This document shows, piece by piece, positions 16,423-26,124 of a stretch of 64,000 bases of DNA. The notes beneath the pieces were generated by a model that was not told the DNA's origin, searched no databases, and worked only from the letters and a program-made list of their open reading frames with translations. The stretch comes from CAZJWR01 sp964549765 (lineage in GTDB: Bacteria; Zixibacteria; MSB-5A5; GN15; JAAZOE01), in NCBI GenBank assembly GCA_964549765.1, contig CAZJWR010000007.1, forward strand, positions 25,680 to 89,679, in the 5' to 3' direction. Both the position numbers and the translations under genes were made by a program. Position 1 is the first letter of the stretch. Each line of letters begins with the position of its first letter.

Positions 16423-18224
16423 TCCGCCTTTATGACCACCATGTTCGAATCCACGGGGTGATATTTATCCATATACGCCTTGATGACGTCCCGGACGAGG
16501 GGCGCGGCGACCTCCGAGCCGTGACCGGCGTTTTCGACGATGGCGCAGACCACGATTTCGGGAGATTCCGCCGGCGCGAATCCGACGAACCATGAATGAT
16601 CCTCGCCGTGCGGATTCTGGGCGGTGCCGGTCTTCCCCGCCACGGTTACATTTTTCAGGTGTGATCCCCGCGCCGTGCCGTGCTCGCCGTTTACGACTTC
16701 AATCAGACCTTCCTTCAGGATTTCTATCGTTTTCTCGGAAAACGGCAGTGTAAATGACAATTCCGCTCCGCGCGATGTCTCCCGACCATCCGGGCCGATT
16801 TCGGCCTTGAGCAGATGCGGCCGATAGACAAGCCCGTTATTGGCCAGCCCGCAGTAGAATTGGGCCAGTTGCAGCGGCGTCGAGAGTATTTCCCCCTGAC
16901 CGATGCCGAGGTTGAGCAGCACCGCCTGCGTCCATCGGCGTTCGCCGTAATGCTTATCATACCATTGCTTGTCGGGAACGTTGCCGGCAGCCTCTTGCGG
17001 CAGGTCGATACCGGTCCTGTGGCCGAAACCGCACGCCCGCGAAAACCGGCTGAACTCCTCCAGCCCCAGCTTGTACCCCAGTTGATAGAAGAAAACGTCG
17101 CAGGATTGCTCAATGGCCGGAACGACCGATAGCTTACCGTGCCCACCCGCATTCCAGCAATGGAAAAACCGATTGCCAAACTGGTAGCCACCCACGCAGG
17201 GGGCGAATTGAGTATGCTTATCTATCAGACCCAATTCCAGCCCGGCGCCGGCGATGACCAGTTTATATGTGGAGCCCGGCGGATAGAGTCCGTCGAGGGG
17301 CCGGTTCAGCAACGGATTGGCGGAGTCGGCTACAATCGCCTTCCACAGGCTATCCGGGATTACCGTGGAGAAAATATTGGCGTCGGGCGAAGGCTTGGAC
17401 ACCATCGCCAGGACCTCGCCGCTGCGGGGATCAATAGCCACGGCTGCACCGCAGCAATAATCCCCGAACGCACTGGCCGCGGCTTTTTGAACGTCCAGGT
17501 CGATGGTCAATATCAGGTCTTTCCCCGGCTCGGACGGCGTGCCCGGGTAATCTTCCATTTCACCGAGCAATTGGCCCGAAGCGGCGATTTCCAGATATTG
17601 CGTGCCTTCCATTCCCAGCAGATCGCGATCATAGTATTTCTCGATACCGGCCTTGCCGATCATCCGCCCGGCACGATAAATAGACGGATCGAGATTGGCC
17701 ATTTCATCCTGAGAAATTTCGCCGACATATCCCGTGAAGCATTCGCTGGCGAGGCTGTCGCCATACTGGCGAGCCTGGTCCTGCCGATAGACGGCGCCGG
17801 GATATTCCTCATTCTGTTCTTCCAAAATGGCGATCTTGTCAAAAGCAATATCCCGTTTGACGGTGGCGGGCTGATACCGGTTGATCGTATTTTTCCGGAT
17901 CCGCTGCTGCAATTCTTCGTCAGTGACATTGAGAAGATCCGCCAGTTTATCGACTGCCGATGTCCCGGACGCCTCGACCGGGACTACCGATAATGTATAT
18001 GATGCCCGATTGTCCACGATCGGTACACGGTTGCGATCATAGATGACGCCCCGGGGCGGCGTCACCGGCTGCATGCGGATGCGGTTGTTTTCCGATTGGG
18101 CATGCAGGTAGTCGTACCGGAACACCTGGAGATAGACCATCTTGACCAGAAGCATGAGCAGAAAGAGACCGGCCACGATGCTGCCGATCAGGACGCGCCG
18201 TTGTATACTGAGACGTTCAGCCAT
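16419..18224 (-). CDS. mrdA: Penicillin-binding protein 2 (elongasome transpeptidase)
   Basis: About 601 residues: a short cytoplasmic start, one transmembrane helix (about 10-32), then the PBP dimerisation domain with PPRGVIYDRN. The transpeptidase domain has the nucleophile in PPGSTYK, then SxN as SCD, and KTGTAQNP. The class B architecture and position in the mre/rod operon identify it as PBP2 rather than PBP3. ATG 18224 lies five bases after mreD. The frame is open for 116 further codons upstream, but these overlap mreD and are not protein-like. Confidence 0.96.
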   Translation of the reverse strand: MAERLSIQRRVLIGSIVAGLFLLMLLVKMVYLQVFRYDYLHAQSENNRIRMQPVTPPRGVIYDRNRVPIVDNRASYTLSVVPVEASGTSAVDKLADLLNVTDEELQQRIRKNTINRYQPATVKRDIAFDKIAILEEQNEEYPGAVYRQDQARQYGDSLASECFTGYVGEISQDEMANLDPSIYRAGRMIGKAGIEKYYDRDLLGMEGTQYLEIAASGQLLGEMEDYPGTPSEPGKDLILTIDLDVQKAAASAFGDYCCGAAVAIDPRSGEVLAMVSKPSPDANIFSTVIPDSLWKAIVADSANPLLNRPLDGLYPPGSTYKLVIAGAGLELGLIDKHTQFAPCVGGYQFGNRFFHCWNAGGHGKLSVVPAIEQSCDVFFYQLGYKLGLEEFSRFSRACGFGHRTGIDLPQEAAGNVPDKQWYDKHYGERRWTQAVLLNLGIGQGEILSTPLQLAQFYCGLANNGLVYRPHLLKAEIGPDGRETSRGAELSFTLPFSEKTIEILKEGLIEVVNGEHGTARGSHLKNVTVAGKTGTAQNPHGEDHSWFVGFAPAESPEIVVCAIVENAGHGSEVAAPLVRDVIKAYMDKYHPVDSNMVVIKAE

Positions 18225-18229
18225 CTTAT

Positions 18230-18724
18230 TTAGAATATCGAACGAATTCGGGCATATGATAACCGCCCTGATCGCACCATAAAGAATATCCAGGCGAGAA
18301 CCGCCGAGTAGGCGACGCTGGGCAGAGCCGCCGACCACAGCGATCGGAAGAACTCCGACGATCCCGACGTGGGGTAAATTAGCGTGTAGGGGATGGAATA
18401 AAAGACCAGCCCGGCGAGAACCAGAATCATTCGGCTCTGAATCGAATCTAGATTCAACCGTTCCTTCGCCTGCGAAGTCATCACCGCCATGACCGCAAAA
18501 ATCAGCGCGTGGACACCCAGCCGGCTGGGATCGGGGGCATCGTAGACGAGACCGGCCGCCAGTCCGAACCATACCGCCTCCATCTCCTCTTTGTTGAGCG
18601 CCACCAGCAGTACGATCAGCGCCGCCAAATCAATCTGGGCCTGCCCGATCGACAGCAGCCCGGCCAAAAGCGTCCGGTAGCAGGAGATTAACAAAAGATA
18701 GACGACATATGGGATGACGCGCAT
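18230..18724 (-). CDS. mreD: Rod shape-determining protein MreD
   Basis: A 164-residue, highly hydrophobic protein with five to six transmembrane helices and the MreD-like segment GLAAGLVYDAPDPSRLGVHAL. Sequence conservation in MreD is low; identification rests on size, topology and position. The ATG overlaps the mreC stop by one base (TAATG) and mrdA follows five bases downstream. Confidence 0.92.
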   Translation of the reverse strand: MRVIPYVVYLLLISCYRTLLAGLLSIGQAQIDLAALIVLLVALNKEEMEAVWFGLAAGLVYDAPDPSRLGVHALIFAVMAVMTSQAKERLNLDSIQSRMILVLAGLVFYSIPYTLIYPTSGSSEFFRSLWSAALPSVAYSAVLAWIFFMVRSGRLSYARIRSIF

Positions 18725-19512
18725 TATTGCTTCCTCTTGAGGATATACAACTCGTCCAATCCGTTGAAATTGACGGCCGGGTCAACGGAAATATCATAGA
18801 AGAATTCCTTCTCCGGCGCCGTCACATTCGTGACCGTCCCGATAACCAGACCTTCGGGAAAAATCTCCCCCAGTCCCGACGTAATCACCGTGTCGCCGAC
18901 GGTGACGTCGCCCTGTTGCGGGCAGTTATCGAGGTACATGCCGCGACCGATGTCGTAGCGAATGATGCCCTGTTCGCGGCTTCTTTTGATCCGGGCTGCG
19001 GCCCGGCAACGCGGTTCCGTCAGCAAATAGACAACTGAATAGTCGTCCATGACCTCCGCCACCCGCCCGGCCACACCGTTGCGATTGATAACGGTCTGAT
19101 TAACGCGGATGGAATCGTCCGCGCCCAGATTGATCACCAGCCGGTTGGGAATGCCGGTGCCGACGACGCTGATAATTTCGACCGGCACGACCGTGTACTC
19201 GGCCCGTTCGATGAAGCCAAGCATAGCGCGGAGCCGTTCGTTTTCCGCCCTTATTTCATTGTAGAATTGCAGGCGGCTGCTCAGATCGACCACGGTCGCA
19301 TTCAGGGCCTTGTTGTCATCAGCCGTTTGCAGGAGCCGGTCCGTCGCGAATTTGATCTTCTGAAACGGGTAATAGAAGACAGTAGTAACGAAGTTCCCCA
19401 CCGGCGACGCGATACGCTGACCGGAGACGATAAAGGCGGCGGCAAGTACAATGGCGGCCACAGTATGCACGAGCGTTTTGCGCTCCCGTAGCCATGATGA
19501 TCGCCAGTCCAT
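18724..19512 (-). CDS. mreC: Rod shape-determining protein MreC
   Basis: 262 residues: one N-terminal membrane helix (about 13-32), a coiled-coil with ENERLRAMLGF, and the two-lobed beta domain with VVPVEIISV, INRNGVAGRV, LLTEPRCRA and VITSGLGEIFPEGLVIGTV. MreC scaffolds the elongasome in the periplasm. MreB, usually directly upstream, is absent here; a PTS IIA gene takes that position. Confidence 0.96.
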   Translation of the reverse strand: MDWRSSWLRERKTLVHTVAAIVLAAAFIVSGQRIASPVGNFVTTVFYYPFQKIKFATDRLLQTADDNKALNATVVDLSSRLQFYNEIRAENERLRAMLGFIERAEYTVVPVEIISVVGTGIPNRLVINLGADDSIRVNQTVINRNGVAGRVAEVMDDYSVVYLLTEPRCRAAARIKRSREQGIIRYDIGRGMYLDNCPQQGDVTVGDTVITSGLGEIFPEGLVIGTVTNVTAPEKEFFYDISVDPAVNFNGLDELYILKRKQ

Positions 19513-19541
19513 TGGCAGCAGTCCCGGTTATCCCTTCCCGA

Positions 19542-19994
19542 TCATTCGACCGAATCAAGAATTGTCAACAACTCCCCCGGGGAATTCACGTTCATCAATT
19601 TCTGGCGGTTTTCCTCCGATTTCATAATATACGACAGCCGGGCCATGACATTCAGGTGGGCGCCGATGGCGTCTTCGGGGGCGGCAATCAGGAAGAAAAC
19701 ATGCACCGGCTTTTTGTCCATGGCGTCGAAATCGATCCCCTGCTGACTGCGGCCGAAGCCGATGACGATGCCCTTGGTCGCCTTGGTCTTGGCGTGGGGA
19801 AAGGCGACGCCGTAGCCGATGCCGGTGGTCACCATATTCTCGCGGTGGATGATATCGCGAAGGAGTTCATCACGGTCTTTTACCAATGGGGACGAAGACG
19901 CGATATCGACCAGCTCCTCAATGACGTCGTCTTTTGTCGTCGCTTTTAAATCAAATGTTACCAGTTTTTCGTCGCAAAATTTGGATAGCTTCAT
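19542..19994 (-). CDS. ptsN: PTS EIIA domain protein (PtsN/fructose family)
   Basis: A single-domain 150-residue EIIA of the fructose/nitrogen family. The phosphorylated His is probably His67 in GVAFPHAK. The further family segment VFFLIAAPEDAIGAHLNVMARLS is present over two parts. No sugar-transporting EIIBC is nearby, so a regulatory role like PtsN is likelier than transport. It lies 29 bases before mreC, perhaps co-transcribed with the elongasome genes. Confidence 0.87.
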   Translation of the reverse strand: MKLSKFCDEKLVTFDLKATTKDDVIEELVDIASSSPLVKDRDELLRDIIHRENMVTTGIGYGVAFPHAKTKATKGIVIGFGRSQQGIDFDAMDKKPVHVFFLIAAPEDAIGAHLNVMARLSYIMKSEENRQKLMNVNSPGELLTILDSVE

Positions 19995-20077
19995 ATCCTC
20001 ACCGTCTCAACTTGAATTTTCGGGATATCCACCGCCGCAGACACCGGCGTTTCCATCCCGCAACTATCATCTATCTT

Positions 20078-21037
20078 TTACTCTCGAAAGACCCCCATTT
20101 TCCGATATTTCTGTATCCGTTTCATGATTAAATCTTCCGGTGATAGAGTATCGAGATCACCCAAGGCCTTAAGGATATATTCCTTGACCGCCGCCGCCGC
20201 TCCTTCCGGATCGGTGTGCGCGCCCCCTTCCGGTTCGGGGATAATGCCGTCAATCAGATCCAGCTTGGCGACGTCCTCGGCGGTCAATTTGAGTGCCTCG
20301 GCCGCCTGCGGCGCTTTGGCGGCGTCACGCCAAAGGATGGCGGCGCATCCCTCCGGTGAAATCACCGAATACCACGAATTTTCCATCATGTAGACACGGT
20401 CACCTAAGCCGATCCCGAGCGCCCCGCCGGAGGCACCCTCGCCAATAATCACGATCACGATCGGGACTTCCAGATTGGTCATTTCCCGCAGATTGCGTGC
20501 GATAGCCTCAGCCTGTCCCCGTTCCTCAGCCCCGATGCCGGGATACGCCCCCGGCGTATCGATCAGGATCACAATGGCGCGCTTGAACCTTGACGCCGTC
20601 TGCATCAACCGCAACGCCTTGCGGTACCCCTCCGGATTGGCCATACCGAAATTGCGGTAGAGCTTATCTTTGGTGTCGCGGCCCTTCTGCTGGCCCAGAA
20701 TCAAAACCGGCCGTCCGTCCAGACGGGCGAACCCGCTGACGATCGCCTTGTCGTCGGCGAAATAGCGGTCGCCGTGCAGTTCGACAAAATCGGTGGTTAT
20801 CATATTGATATAGTCAAGGGTATACGGCCGCTTGGGATGACGCGCCAATTGCACGCGCTGCCAGCGCGTCAGATTGGCAAAAATACTCTGCCGCATTTTG
20901 TCTAGCTTTGCCTGGAGCGATTTGATTTCGCTGTCCAGTTCGATATTTTCGGATCGACTGAACTCCTCCATGTCGGAGATCTTTTTCTGGAGTTCCAGAA
21001 TCGGCTTTTCAAAATCGAGGTACGGGCCTTCAATCAT
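20078..21037 (-). CDS. accA: Acetyl-CoA carboxylase carboxyltransferase subunit alpha
   Basis: 319 residues of normal AccA length. A helical start (LDFEKPILELQKKISDME) precedes ARHPKRPYTLDYI, then GDRYFADDKAIV, IDTPGAYPGIGAEERGQAEA and GEGASGGALGIG, the crotonase-fold oxyanion region. It transfers CO2 from carboxybiotin to acetyl-CoA together with AccD, which is not in the window. The start overlaps the preceding gene by four bases (ATGA). AccB and AccC are 23 kb away. Confidence 0.97.
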   Translation of the reverse strand: MIEGPYLDFEKPILELQKKISDMEEFSRSENIELDSEIKSLQAKLDKMRQSIFANLTRWQRVQLARHPKRPYTLDYINMITTDFVELHGDRYFADDKAIVSGFARLDGRPVLILGQQKGRDTKDKLYRNFGMANPEGYRKALRLMQTASRFKRAIVILIDTPGAYPGIGAEERGQAEAIARNLREMTNLEVPIVIVIIGEGASGGALGIGLGDRVYMMENSWYSVISPEGCAAILWRDAAKAPQAAEALKLTAEDVAKLDLIDGIIPEPEGGAHTDPEGAAAAVKEYILKALGDLDTLSPEDLIMKRIQKYRKMGVFRE

Positions 21038-22098
21038 ATATATTCGTCTTCCCTGTTCCGTCTAATATATGCGAGCATAAATCTATACAAAACCGCAAGA
21101 ATTACAACCATAAAAACGACCAAAATCGTGAACACGACCCGCTTGTTCACGATCAACATGGCTCCAGATAGAATGGCGAAAATCGCTGACAACAAATAAA
21201 ATAGCCAGACCACCTGGCATTTCGACATCCCCGTCATTGACAGATAATGAAACAAGTGCCGATTATCCGCCGTGTAAAATTTCTGCCCGGTGGCCGTCCG
21301 CCGGATAAACGACACGACCGTCTCCAGTATCGGCACGCCCAAAGCCGCCAACGGTACAAATACGGCTGCGGTCGTATACGACTTAAGCGGAAATATAATC
21401 GAAACGACGGCGAAGAGATATCCCAGAAAAAGCGAGCCGCTGTCCCCCATGAATATTCTGGCGGGGTAATGGTTGAAGTAGAGAAAAACCAGGGTCGCGC
21501 CGATTATGGCCGTCGTGAATACGACCACCGTGATAAGCTCAAAAGCAACTCCCACAAAAAGGAGCGCCAGAGCCGCGATGGCCGAAACCCCGGCCGCCAG
21601 ACCGTCCAACCCGTCGATCAGGTTGATGCTGTTGGTGACTCCGACCAGCCACAACAACGTCACCGGCAACGAAAAATGCCCCAGATTTACCGGACCGTAG
21701 AACGGGATGAACAGTACCGATATTTTTAGCCCGCCCATAAAAAGAATCAGCCCCATGATAATCTGTGCCGCCAACTTGACCGGGGCTGAGAGGCCTCCCA
21801 GATCGTCAATCAGGCCGATGAGAAAGACGATAATCCCGCCGGCAATGAGGAAATAGAGAAACTGGCCGAGTTCCGCAGGCAGTTCGGGATATCGAAAGTA
21901 TGCCACGATCACCGCCGCCCAAAAGCCGACGAAAATCGAAATGCCGCCCATATTAGGCGTCGGAAATCGGTGCCGCTTATGACGACCGGGCATATCGAGC
22001 ATGCCCCAGCGAAACCCGAAATGCGAGATTATCGGGATTAATAGACCCGTCACAGCGCCGGCAACAGCGAAAATAATGAGACAGTCAATCCAACTCAC
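21034..22098 (-). CDS. Undecaprenyl-phosphate N-acetylglucosaminyl 1-phosphate transferase (WecA/TagO family)
   Basis: About 354 residues and ten to eleven transmembrane helices. It has the polyprenyl-phosphate transferase signatures DMPGRHKRHRFPTPNMGGI, IGLIDDLGGLS, NSINLIDGLDGLAAG and MGDSGSLFLGYL. The DNRHLFHYL end is typical of WecA/TagO rather than MraY. It loads the first sugar phosphate onto the lipid carrier for a surface glycan. The chosen start is GTG 22098, which overlaps the upstream stop by four bases (GTGA). Longer frames run into the neighbouring glycosyltransferase. Confidence 0.93.
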   Translation of the reverse strand: MSWIDCLIIFAVAGAVTGLLIPIISHFGFRWGMLDMPGRHKRHRFPTPNMGGISIFVGFWAAVIVAYFRYPELPAELGQFLYFLIAGGIIVFLIGLIDDLGGLSAPVKLAAQIIMGLILFMGGLKISVLFIPFYGPVNLGHFSLPVTLLWLVGVTNSINLIDGLDGLAAGVSAIAALALLFVGVAFELITVVVFTTAIIGATLVFLYFNHYPARIFMGDSGSLFLGYLFAVVSIIFPLKSYTTAAVFVPLAALGVPILETVVSFIRRTATGQKFYTADNRHLFHYLSMTGMSKCQVVWLFYLLSAIFAILSGAMLIVNKRVVFTILVVFMVVILAVLYRFMLAYIRRNREDEYI

Positions 22099-22952
22099 GA
22101 GCGGAAGGTAAATAATTCGGCCAATAAAGACAAGAGACAGTTGACCGGAAGGAGAAGGCCCAGTGCCGCCAACCGGGGAAACGAACGGTGATGCTTGACA
22201 AAATACTGCCAGAGCGATCGGTGGTGCCAGAGTATCCGCCGGAAACGATACCGCCGGGTCGAATATCCCCACAGGTGAACCCCCCTGGCGCCGGGGACAT
22301 AAACGACCTTACCGCTGTCACGGCTCAGACGGTAGCAAAGATCGGTATCTTCCAGATACATAAAAAAGCTTTCGTCGAACCCGGACAATCGGTCGAACCA
22401 TTGACGGGTGATCATCATCATGGCGGCAGCCCCCCAATCGACCTCGGTGACGTCGTTATAATCCGGCAGCATATAATCGCCGCGGCGCACCTTGAATAAT
22501 CGGTACATAATCGACCCGTGCGAAAACAGGAGATTCGTCGGCGTCGGAAATCGCCGGCAGGTAACCTGGAAGGCGCCGTCGGGCCCGACCAGACGGCCGA
22601 CGGCGATTCCCGCATCGGGATATGCCGACAGACCATGGAATAATTGCCCGATTGCGTCGGGATCGACGATGACATCGGGGTTGAGAAATAACAGATATGT
22701 CCCGCGCCCTTGCTTTGCGCCGATATTACAGGCCGCACCGAAACCGATTCGTCGGGTGACCGGGATTCTCATGAGAGATATGCCGTCGGGAACATCGAGT
22801 GACGGCGGCTCCGAATCGGCGGGGTTATCGACGATGATAATCTCACGACTCGGCCCTGTCCTCCCGACTGTGGCGGCAGCAACGCAGTCGCCGAGGATCC
22901 GATCAGTACGATGATTGACGATGATTATGGAGATATCCGGTTGATCAGGCAA
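22095..22952 (-). CDS. Glycosyltransferase family 2 (rhamnosyltransferase-like)
   Basis: A 285-residue GT-A transferase: ISIIIVNHRTDRI at the start, IIIVDNPADSE, GFGAACNIGAKQ, FLNPDV (the DxD-like metal site) and GFDESFFMYLEDTDLCYRL. The pattern matches WbbL-type GT2 enzymes that add rhamnose or a similar sugar to a lipid-linked acceptor. A hydrophobic C-terminal stretch may attach it to the membrane. It lies directly upstream of the sugar-phosphate transferase, suggesting it adds a second sugar. Confidence 0.9.
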   Translation of the reverse strand: MPDQPDISIIIVNHRTDRILGDCVAAATVGRTGPSREIIIVDNPADSEPPSLDVPDGISLMRIPVTRRIGFGAACNIGAKQGRGTYLLFLNPDVIVDPDAIGQLFHGLSAYPDAGIAVGRLVGPDGAFQVTCRRFPTPTNLLFSHGSIMYRLFKVRRGDYMLPDYNDVTEVDWGAAAMMMITRQWFDRLSGFDESFFMYLEDTDLCYRLSRDSGKVVYVPGARGVHLWGYSTRRYRFRRILWHHRSLWQYFVKHHRSFPRLAALGLLLPVNCLLSLLAELFTFRS

Positions 22953-22973
22953 AAGACCATCCGATCATAAGGC

Positions 22974-23702
22974 TTATAATTTTCCGCGGACGGCCATCCA
23001 CCGCAGCCACCAAACCATCCAGACCGCCTCACGAACGATTTTCTTGGACATTTTCGATGCGCCCAGCTCGCGATCCTTGAAGATAATGGGAATTTCCTTG
23101 ACGCGAAACCCGTGTTTCCAGGCCCGCATCGACATTTCAATCTGGAATGTGTAGCCGTTGGAACGCACCTGGTCGAGGTCAATGGCTTCGAGCACTTCGC
23201 GCCGGAAACATTTGAATCCACCTGTCGCATCCCTGACCGGCAGGCCGGTCACCAGCCGCGTATAGACATTGGCATAATATGAAAGCAGCAACCGCGACAT
23301 CGGCCAGTTGATGACGTTGACGCCGCTGATATAGCGCGACCCCAGAACCAGATCGTACTCCTTGACCGCCGCGAGAAAATCGGGAAGATATTTGGGATCG
23401 TGGGAAAAGTCGGCATCCATTTCGAAAACATAATCGTACTTGTGCTCGATGGCCCATTTGAAACCCGTGATGTACGCCGTTCCCAAACCTGATTTATTTT
23501 CACGATGGAGAGCATGAATGCGCGGATTCTGCGCCGCCATGTTATCGGCGATATCGCCGGTGCCGTCGGGTGAATTGTCGTCGATAATCAATGCCTCGAT
23601 GATATCGTCCTCGGCCAGCGCTTTTTCAACGATATTACTGATATTTTCCTTTTCATTGAACGTCGGGAAAATAATCAATGCCCGTTTTTGCCGCTCATTC
23701 AT
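22974..23702 (-). CDS. Polyprenol monophosphomannose/glucose synthase (Dpm1-like GT2)
   Basis: 242 residues with the dolichol-phosphate-mannose synthase core: IIFPTFNEKENI, IDDNSPDGTGDIAD, MDADFSHDPKYLP and LGSRYISG. The later GASKMSKKIVREA is typical of single-domain Dpm1/Ppm1. It should make a polyprenyl-phospho-hexose used as donor by membrane transferases such as YfhO- or GT39-type proteins encoded next door. It overlaps the yfhO-like gene by eight bases. Confidence 0.93.
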   Translation of the reverse strand: MNERQKRALIIFPTFNEKENISNIVEKALAEDDIIEALIIDDNSPDGTGDIADNMAAQNPRIHALHRENKSGLGTAYITGFKWAIEHKYDYVFEMDADFSHDPKYLPDFLAAVKEYDLVLGSRYISGVNVINWPMSRLLLSYYANVYTRLVTGLPVRDATGGFKCFRREVLEAIDLDQVRSNGYTFQIEMSMRAWKHGFRVKEIPIIFKDRELGASKMSKKIVREAVWMVWWLRWMAVRGKL

Positions 23703-26112
23703 CGTCTTCAGTCGTCTCCTTATCGCCTTTCCTGCGCCCCAGCATGACTCCCGCGACGACCATCAATGCCGTCGCCAGCAGACCCGCCAGCGTCAACAAT
23801 CGTCCCGTCCGATCCATCGCGGAAATATATTTGAATTCGACTGTATGTTGCCCGGCCGGCAATACAATCCCCCGGAATGACCCATTGACCCGGTGCACCG
23901 TCACTTCCTCATCATCGATAAAGCCTTTCCACGCCGGATACCAGTTATCGGCCAGGACCAGTATCCCATCGGCCGCGGACTGCGTTTTGATCATGACATA
24001 ATTGTTTTCATACCTGACTATGGCGACCGAATCATCCGCAACAAGCGCCGTGTCGGTGGTCGGCTGGATGCCGGGATCCTCAAACATGCCCACCTGCCGC
24101 TTGGGATCGAACGTTCTCGCATCCAGAATCATCTGATCGAGGTCGGTCTCGCTGCTGTCAATCACCCACTGGTGGGCGATCCAGGCGCGGTCGTTGGCCA
24201 ACGGATTCTCGTATACTTCCAATTGCTGATACTGGGCGACCTTAGGATATCCGGCTCCGGCAAGTTGGTTGCCCCGGAACGGCGAGGCCGGCGATATCAG
24301 AAAATACTTGGTATTGGTCATACTGAGCAGGTTGGAATTTATCAGATTCTTCTGGTTCATGCCGCCGATCAGGTTGTAATACCAGCGCAACTCGTTACCG
24401 TGGAAACCGGTTACCTCCTCGATACCGAAATAGGGCAGATAGTTGGGCCGTAAATATCCGCCGGTCGTATCGAATACCCGGAACTGGCCGGGGACGGATC
24501 GGAAAAACTGCACCAGTGAATTGGTGGAAAAATTCTGCTTCTGGTCGTACGTACGGATAAACCGCAGGTCAAAGCGAAAGGCATCGATCAACGCCAGGGC
24601 GACGACGATCCACACGGCCATGACGCCCAGTTTGCGCTTGCTGTACAGCCACAACACCGCCGCCGTCGCACCCAGAAAAAAGAATGTTATCCAGAAGCCG
24701 CCGGTGATGGCGCCGAGGTGCCGCTGAAGGATGGCGTTTTTATCCGGGGTAATTTTATTATAAAATATGCCCTTGTACAGACCGATGGCCGCATCCGGCG
24801 CGGCGGCGAAAAAGAGCGCGCCCAGAAACACCAGGCCCGGCAAGCCGAAAACGGCAATCATGAAGGCGCGCCGGTTCTGATCCTTCAGACGGCGGCTTTG
24901 CTCGATGACAAAATCGAGCCCGAAGGCGGCCAGGAGCGCAATCGAGAACGAGAATAAAAACATGATCATCGACCACGCCCGGGTCGATTTTACATTAGGA
25001 ATCAGGTAGTAAAACAAGTAAAAGAATGGCGTCTCCCCCGACAGACCGTAGATCAACGCGAACAGCGCCAAAGCCGCGAAAAACCACGTTTTGCGGGATC
25101 GGATCATGATAATCGCCACCAGCGCCAGAAGCAGCGGGATGGCGCCGGCGTATTCGGAATTGTCCTTGAAGAAATTTCGCCCCCAATAGCTGTTGCCGGA
25201 TTCGTCGGACACGCCGCAGAAATTGGGCACCACCAGCGAGGTCGCTTCCTCCCAATGAAGCGACCAGGATTGTGCCCAATCCACGCCGCGCTTTTCTTCC
25301 GAGCGCGGCGAATATTTCTGGACGTAGATATACCCCGGATAGAATTGGATGGCTGAAACCGCCAGGCCGATTACCACGGCCACGGCAAACAACGCTGCCG
25401 GAGATATCACCTTCGGGACGGAACGCGTATCCAGCCATGTCGTTACCAGTTTGAACACCATGTAGAAGGCGCATGCCCAGAGCGTATAGTAGGCCATCTG
25501 CACATGCGGCGTGAGGATGATTATGCCGATCGTCAACCCGAGCAGACCGAAATAGAGAAGCGCCCTCCCTCGAAAAGCCAATTCGATAAACATCAACGTA
25601 AGCGGGAATAATGCCGTGACGTACATTTTGCCGTCATGCCCCGGAGCCACCATGGAGACGAAATAGGCGGCAAACATATACGACACCGCCGCCAGAGCCG
25701 CCGCTATCTGCGACCGGCCGAAGACGCGCGCGCAGAAGAACATGGTGATGCCCCCGAAAAATACGTGCAGGAGGAGATTCCACCCCAGCATTCGGAATAT
25801 GTTACCGAAAAATTTCAAGATCGAGAACGGATAAAAAATATCGCCGTGAAAGCCGTCGATATACGGGATGCCCGCGAATTGATAGGGATTCCAGATCGGC
25901 ACCGATCCGTGTTGATGGACGTAATCGACGTAGAACGACCGGAAAAAGACACCCGCCTGGATAGTATCCGAGCCGTAAAGCATTTTGTCGGAAAAAACGA
26001 AGGTGTGAAACAGGGCGATGACGACGACGAACAGGACGGCGAACAATATGACATTGAACAGGATTTTTCGCCCTGTGATATTTCCCGATTCACTTTTCTT
26101 GGCTTTGGACAC
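23695..26112 (-). CDS. YfhO-family multipass membrane protein (putative glycosyltransferase)
   Basis: An 805-residue protein with about twelve to thirteen transmembrane helices and a large exported loop and C-terminal domain. The N-terminal SDKMLYGSDTIQAG and NPYQFAGIPYID are characteristic of bacterial YfhO (GT-C fold) proteins; the segment DNWYPAWKGFIDDEEV lies near the C-terminus. YfhO in Bacillus takes sugars from a polyprenyl-phosphate donor to decorate teichoic acids. Here it is coupled to a Dpm1-like donor synthase, so decoration of a surface glycan or protein is the likely role. Confidence 0.88.
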   Translation of the reverse strand: MSKAKKSESGNITGRKILFNVILFAVLFVVVIALFHTFVFSDKMLYGSDTIQAGVFFRSFYVDYVHQHGSVPIWNPYQFAGIPYIDGFHGDIFYPFSILKFFGNIFRMLGWNLLLHVFFGGITMFFCARVFGRSQIAAALAAVSYMFAAYFVSMVAPGHDGKMYVTALFPLTLMFIELAFRGRALLYFGLLGLTIGIIILTPHVQMAYYTLWACAFYMVFKLVTTWLDTRSVPKVISPAALFAVAVVIGLAVSAIQFYPGYIYVQKYSPRSEEKRGVDWAQSWSLHWEEATSLVVPNFCGVSDESGNSYWGRNFFKDNSEYAGAIPLLLALVAIIMIRSRKTWFFAALALFALIYGLSGETPFFYLFYYLIPNVKSTRAWSMIMFLFSFSIALLAAFGLDFVIEQSRRLKDQNRRAFMIAVFGLPGLVFLGALFFAAAPDAAIGLYKGIFYNKITPDKNAILQRHLGAITGGFWITFFFLGATAAVLWLYSKRKLGVMAVWIVVALALIDAFRFDLRFIRTYDQKQNFSTNSLVQFFRSVPGQFRVFDTTGGYLRPNYLPYFGIEEVTGFHGNELRWYYNLIGGMNQKNLINSNLLSMTNTKYFLISPASPFRGNQLAGAGYPKVAQYQQLEVYENPLANDRAWIAHQWVIDSSETDLDQMILDARTFDPKRQVGMFEDPGIQPTTDTALVADDSVAIVRYENNYVMIKTQSAADGILVLADNWYPAWKGFIDDEEVTVHRVNGSFRGIVLPAGQHTVEFKYISAMDRTGRLLTLAGLLATALMVVAGVMLGRRKGDKETTEDDE

Positions 26113-26124
26113 GTTATCTCTCCG

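Noticed and set aside
16419..18572. 116-codon upstream extension of mrdA
   Set aside because: It overlaps mreD entirely; mrdA homology and a membrane helix begin at ATG 18224.
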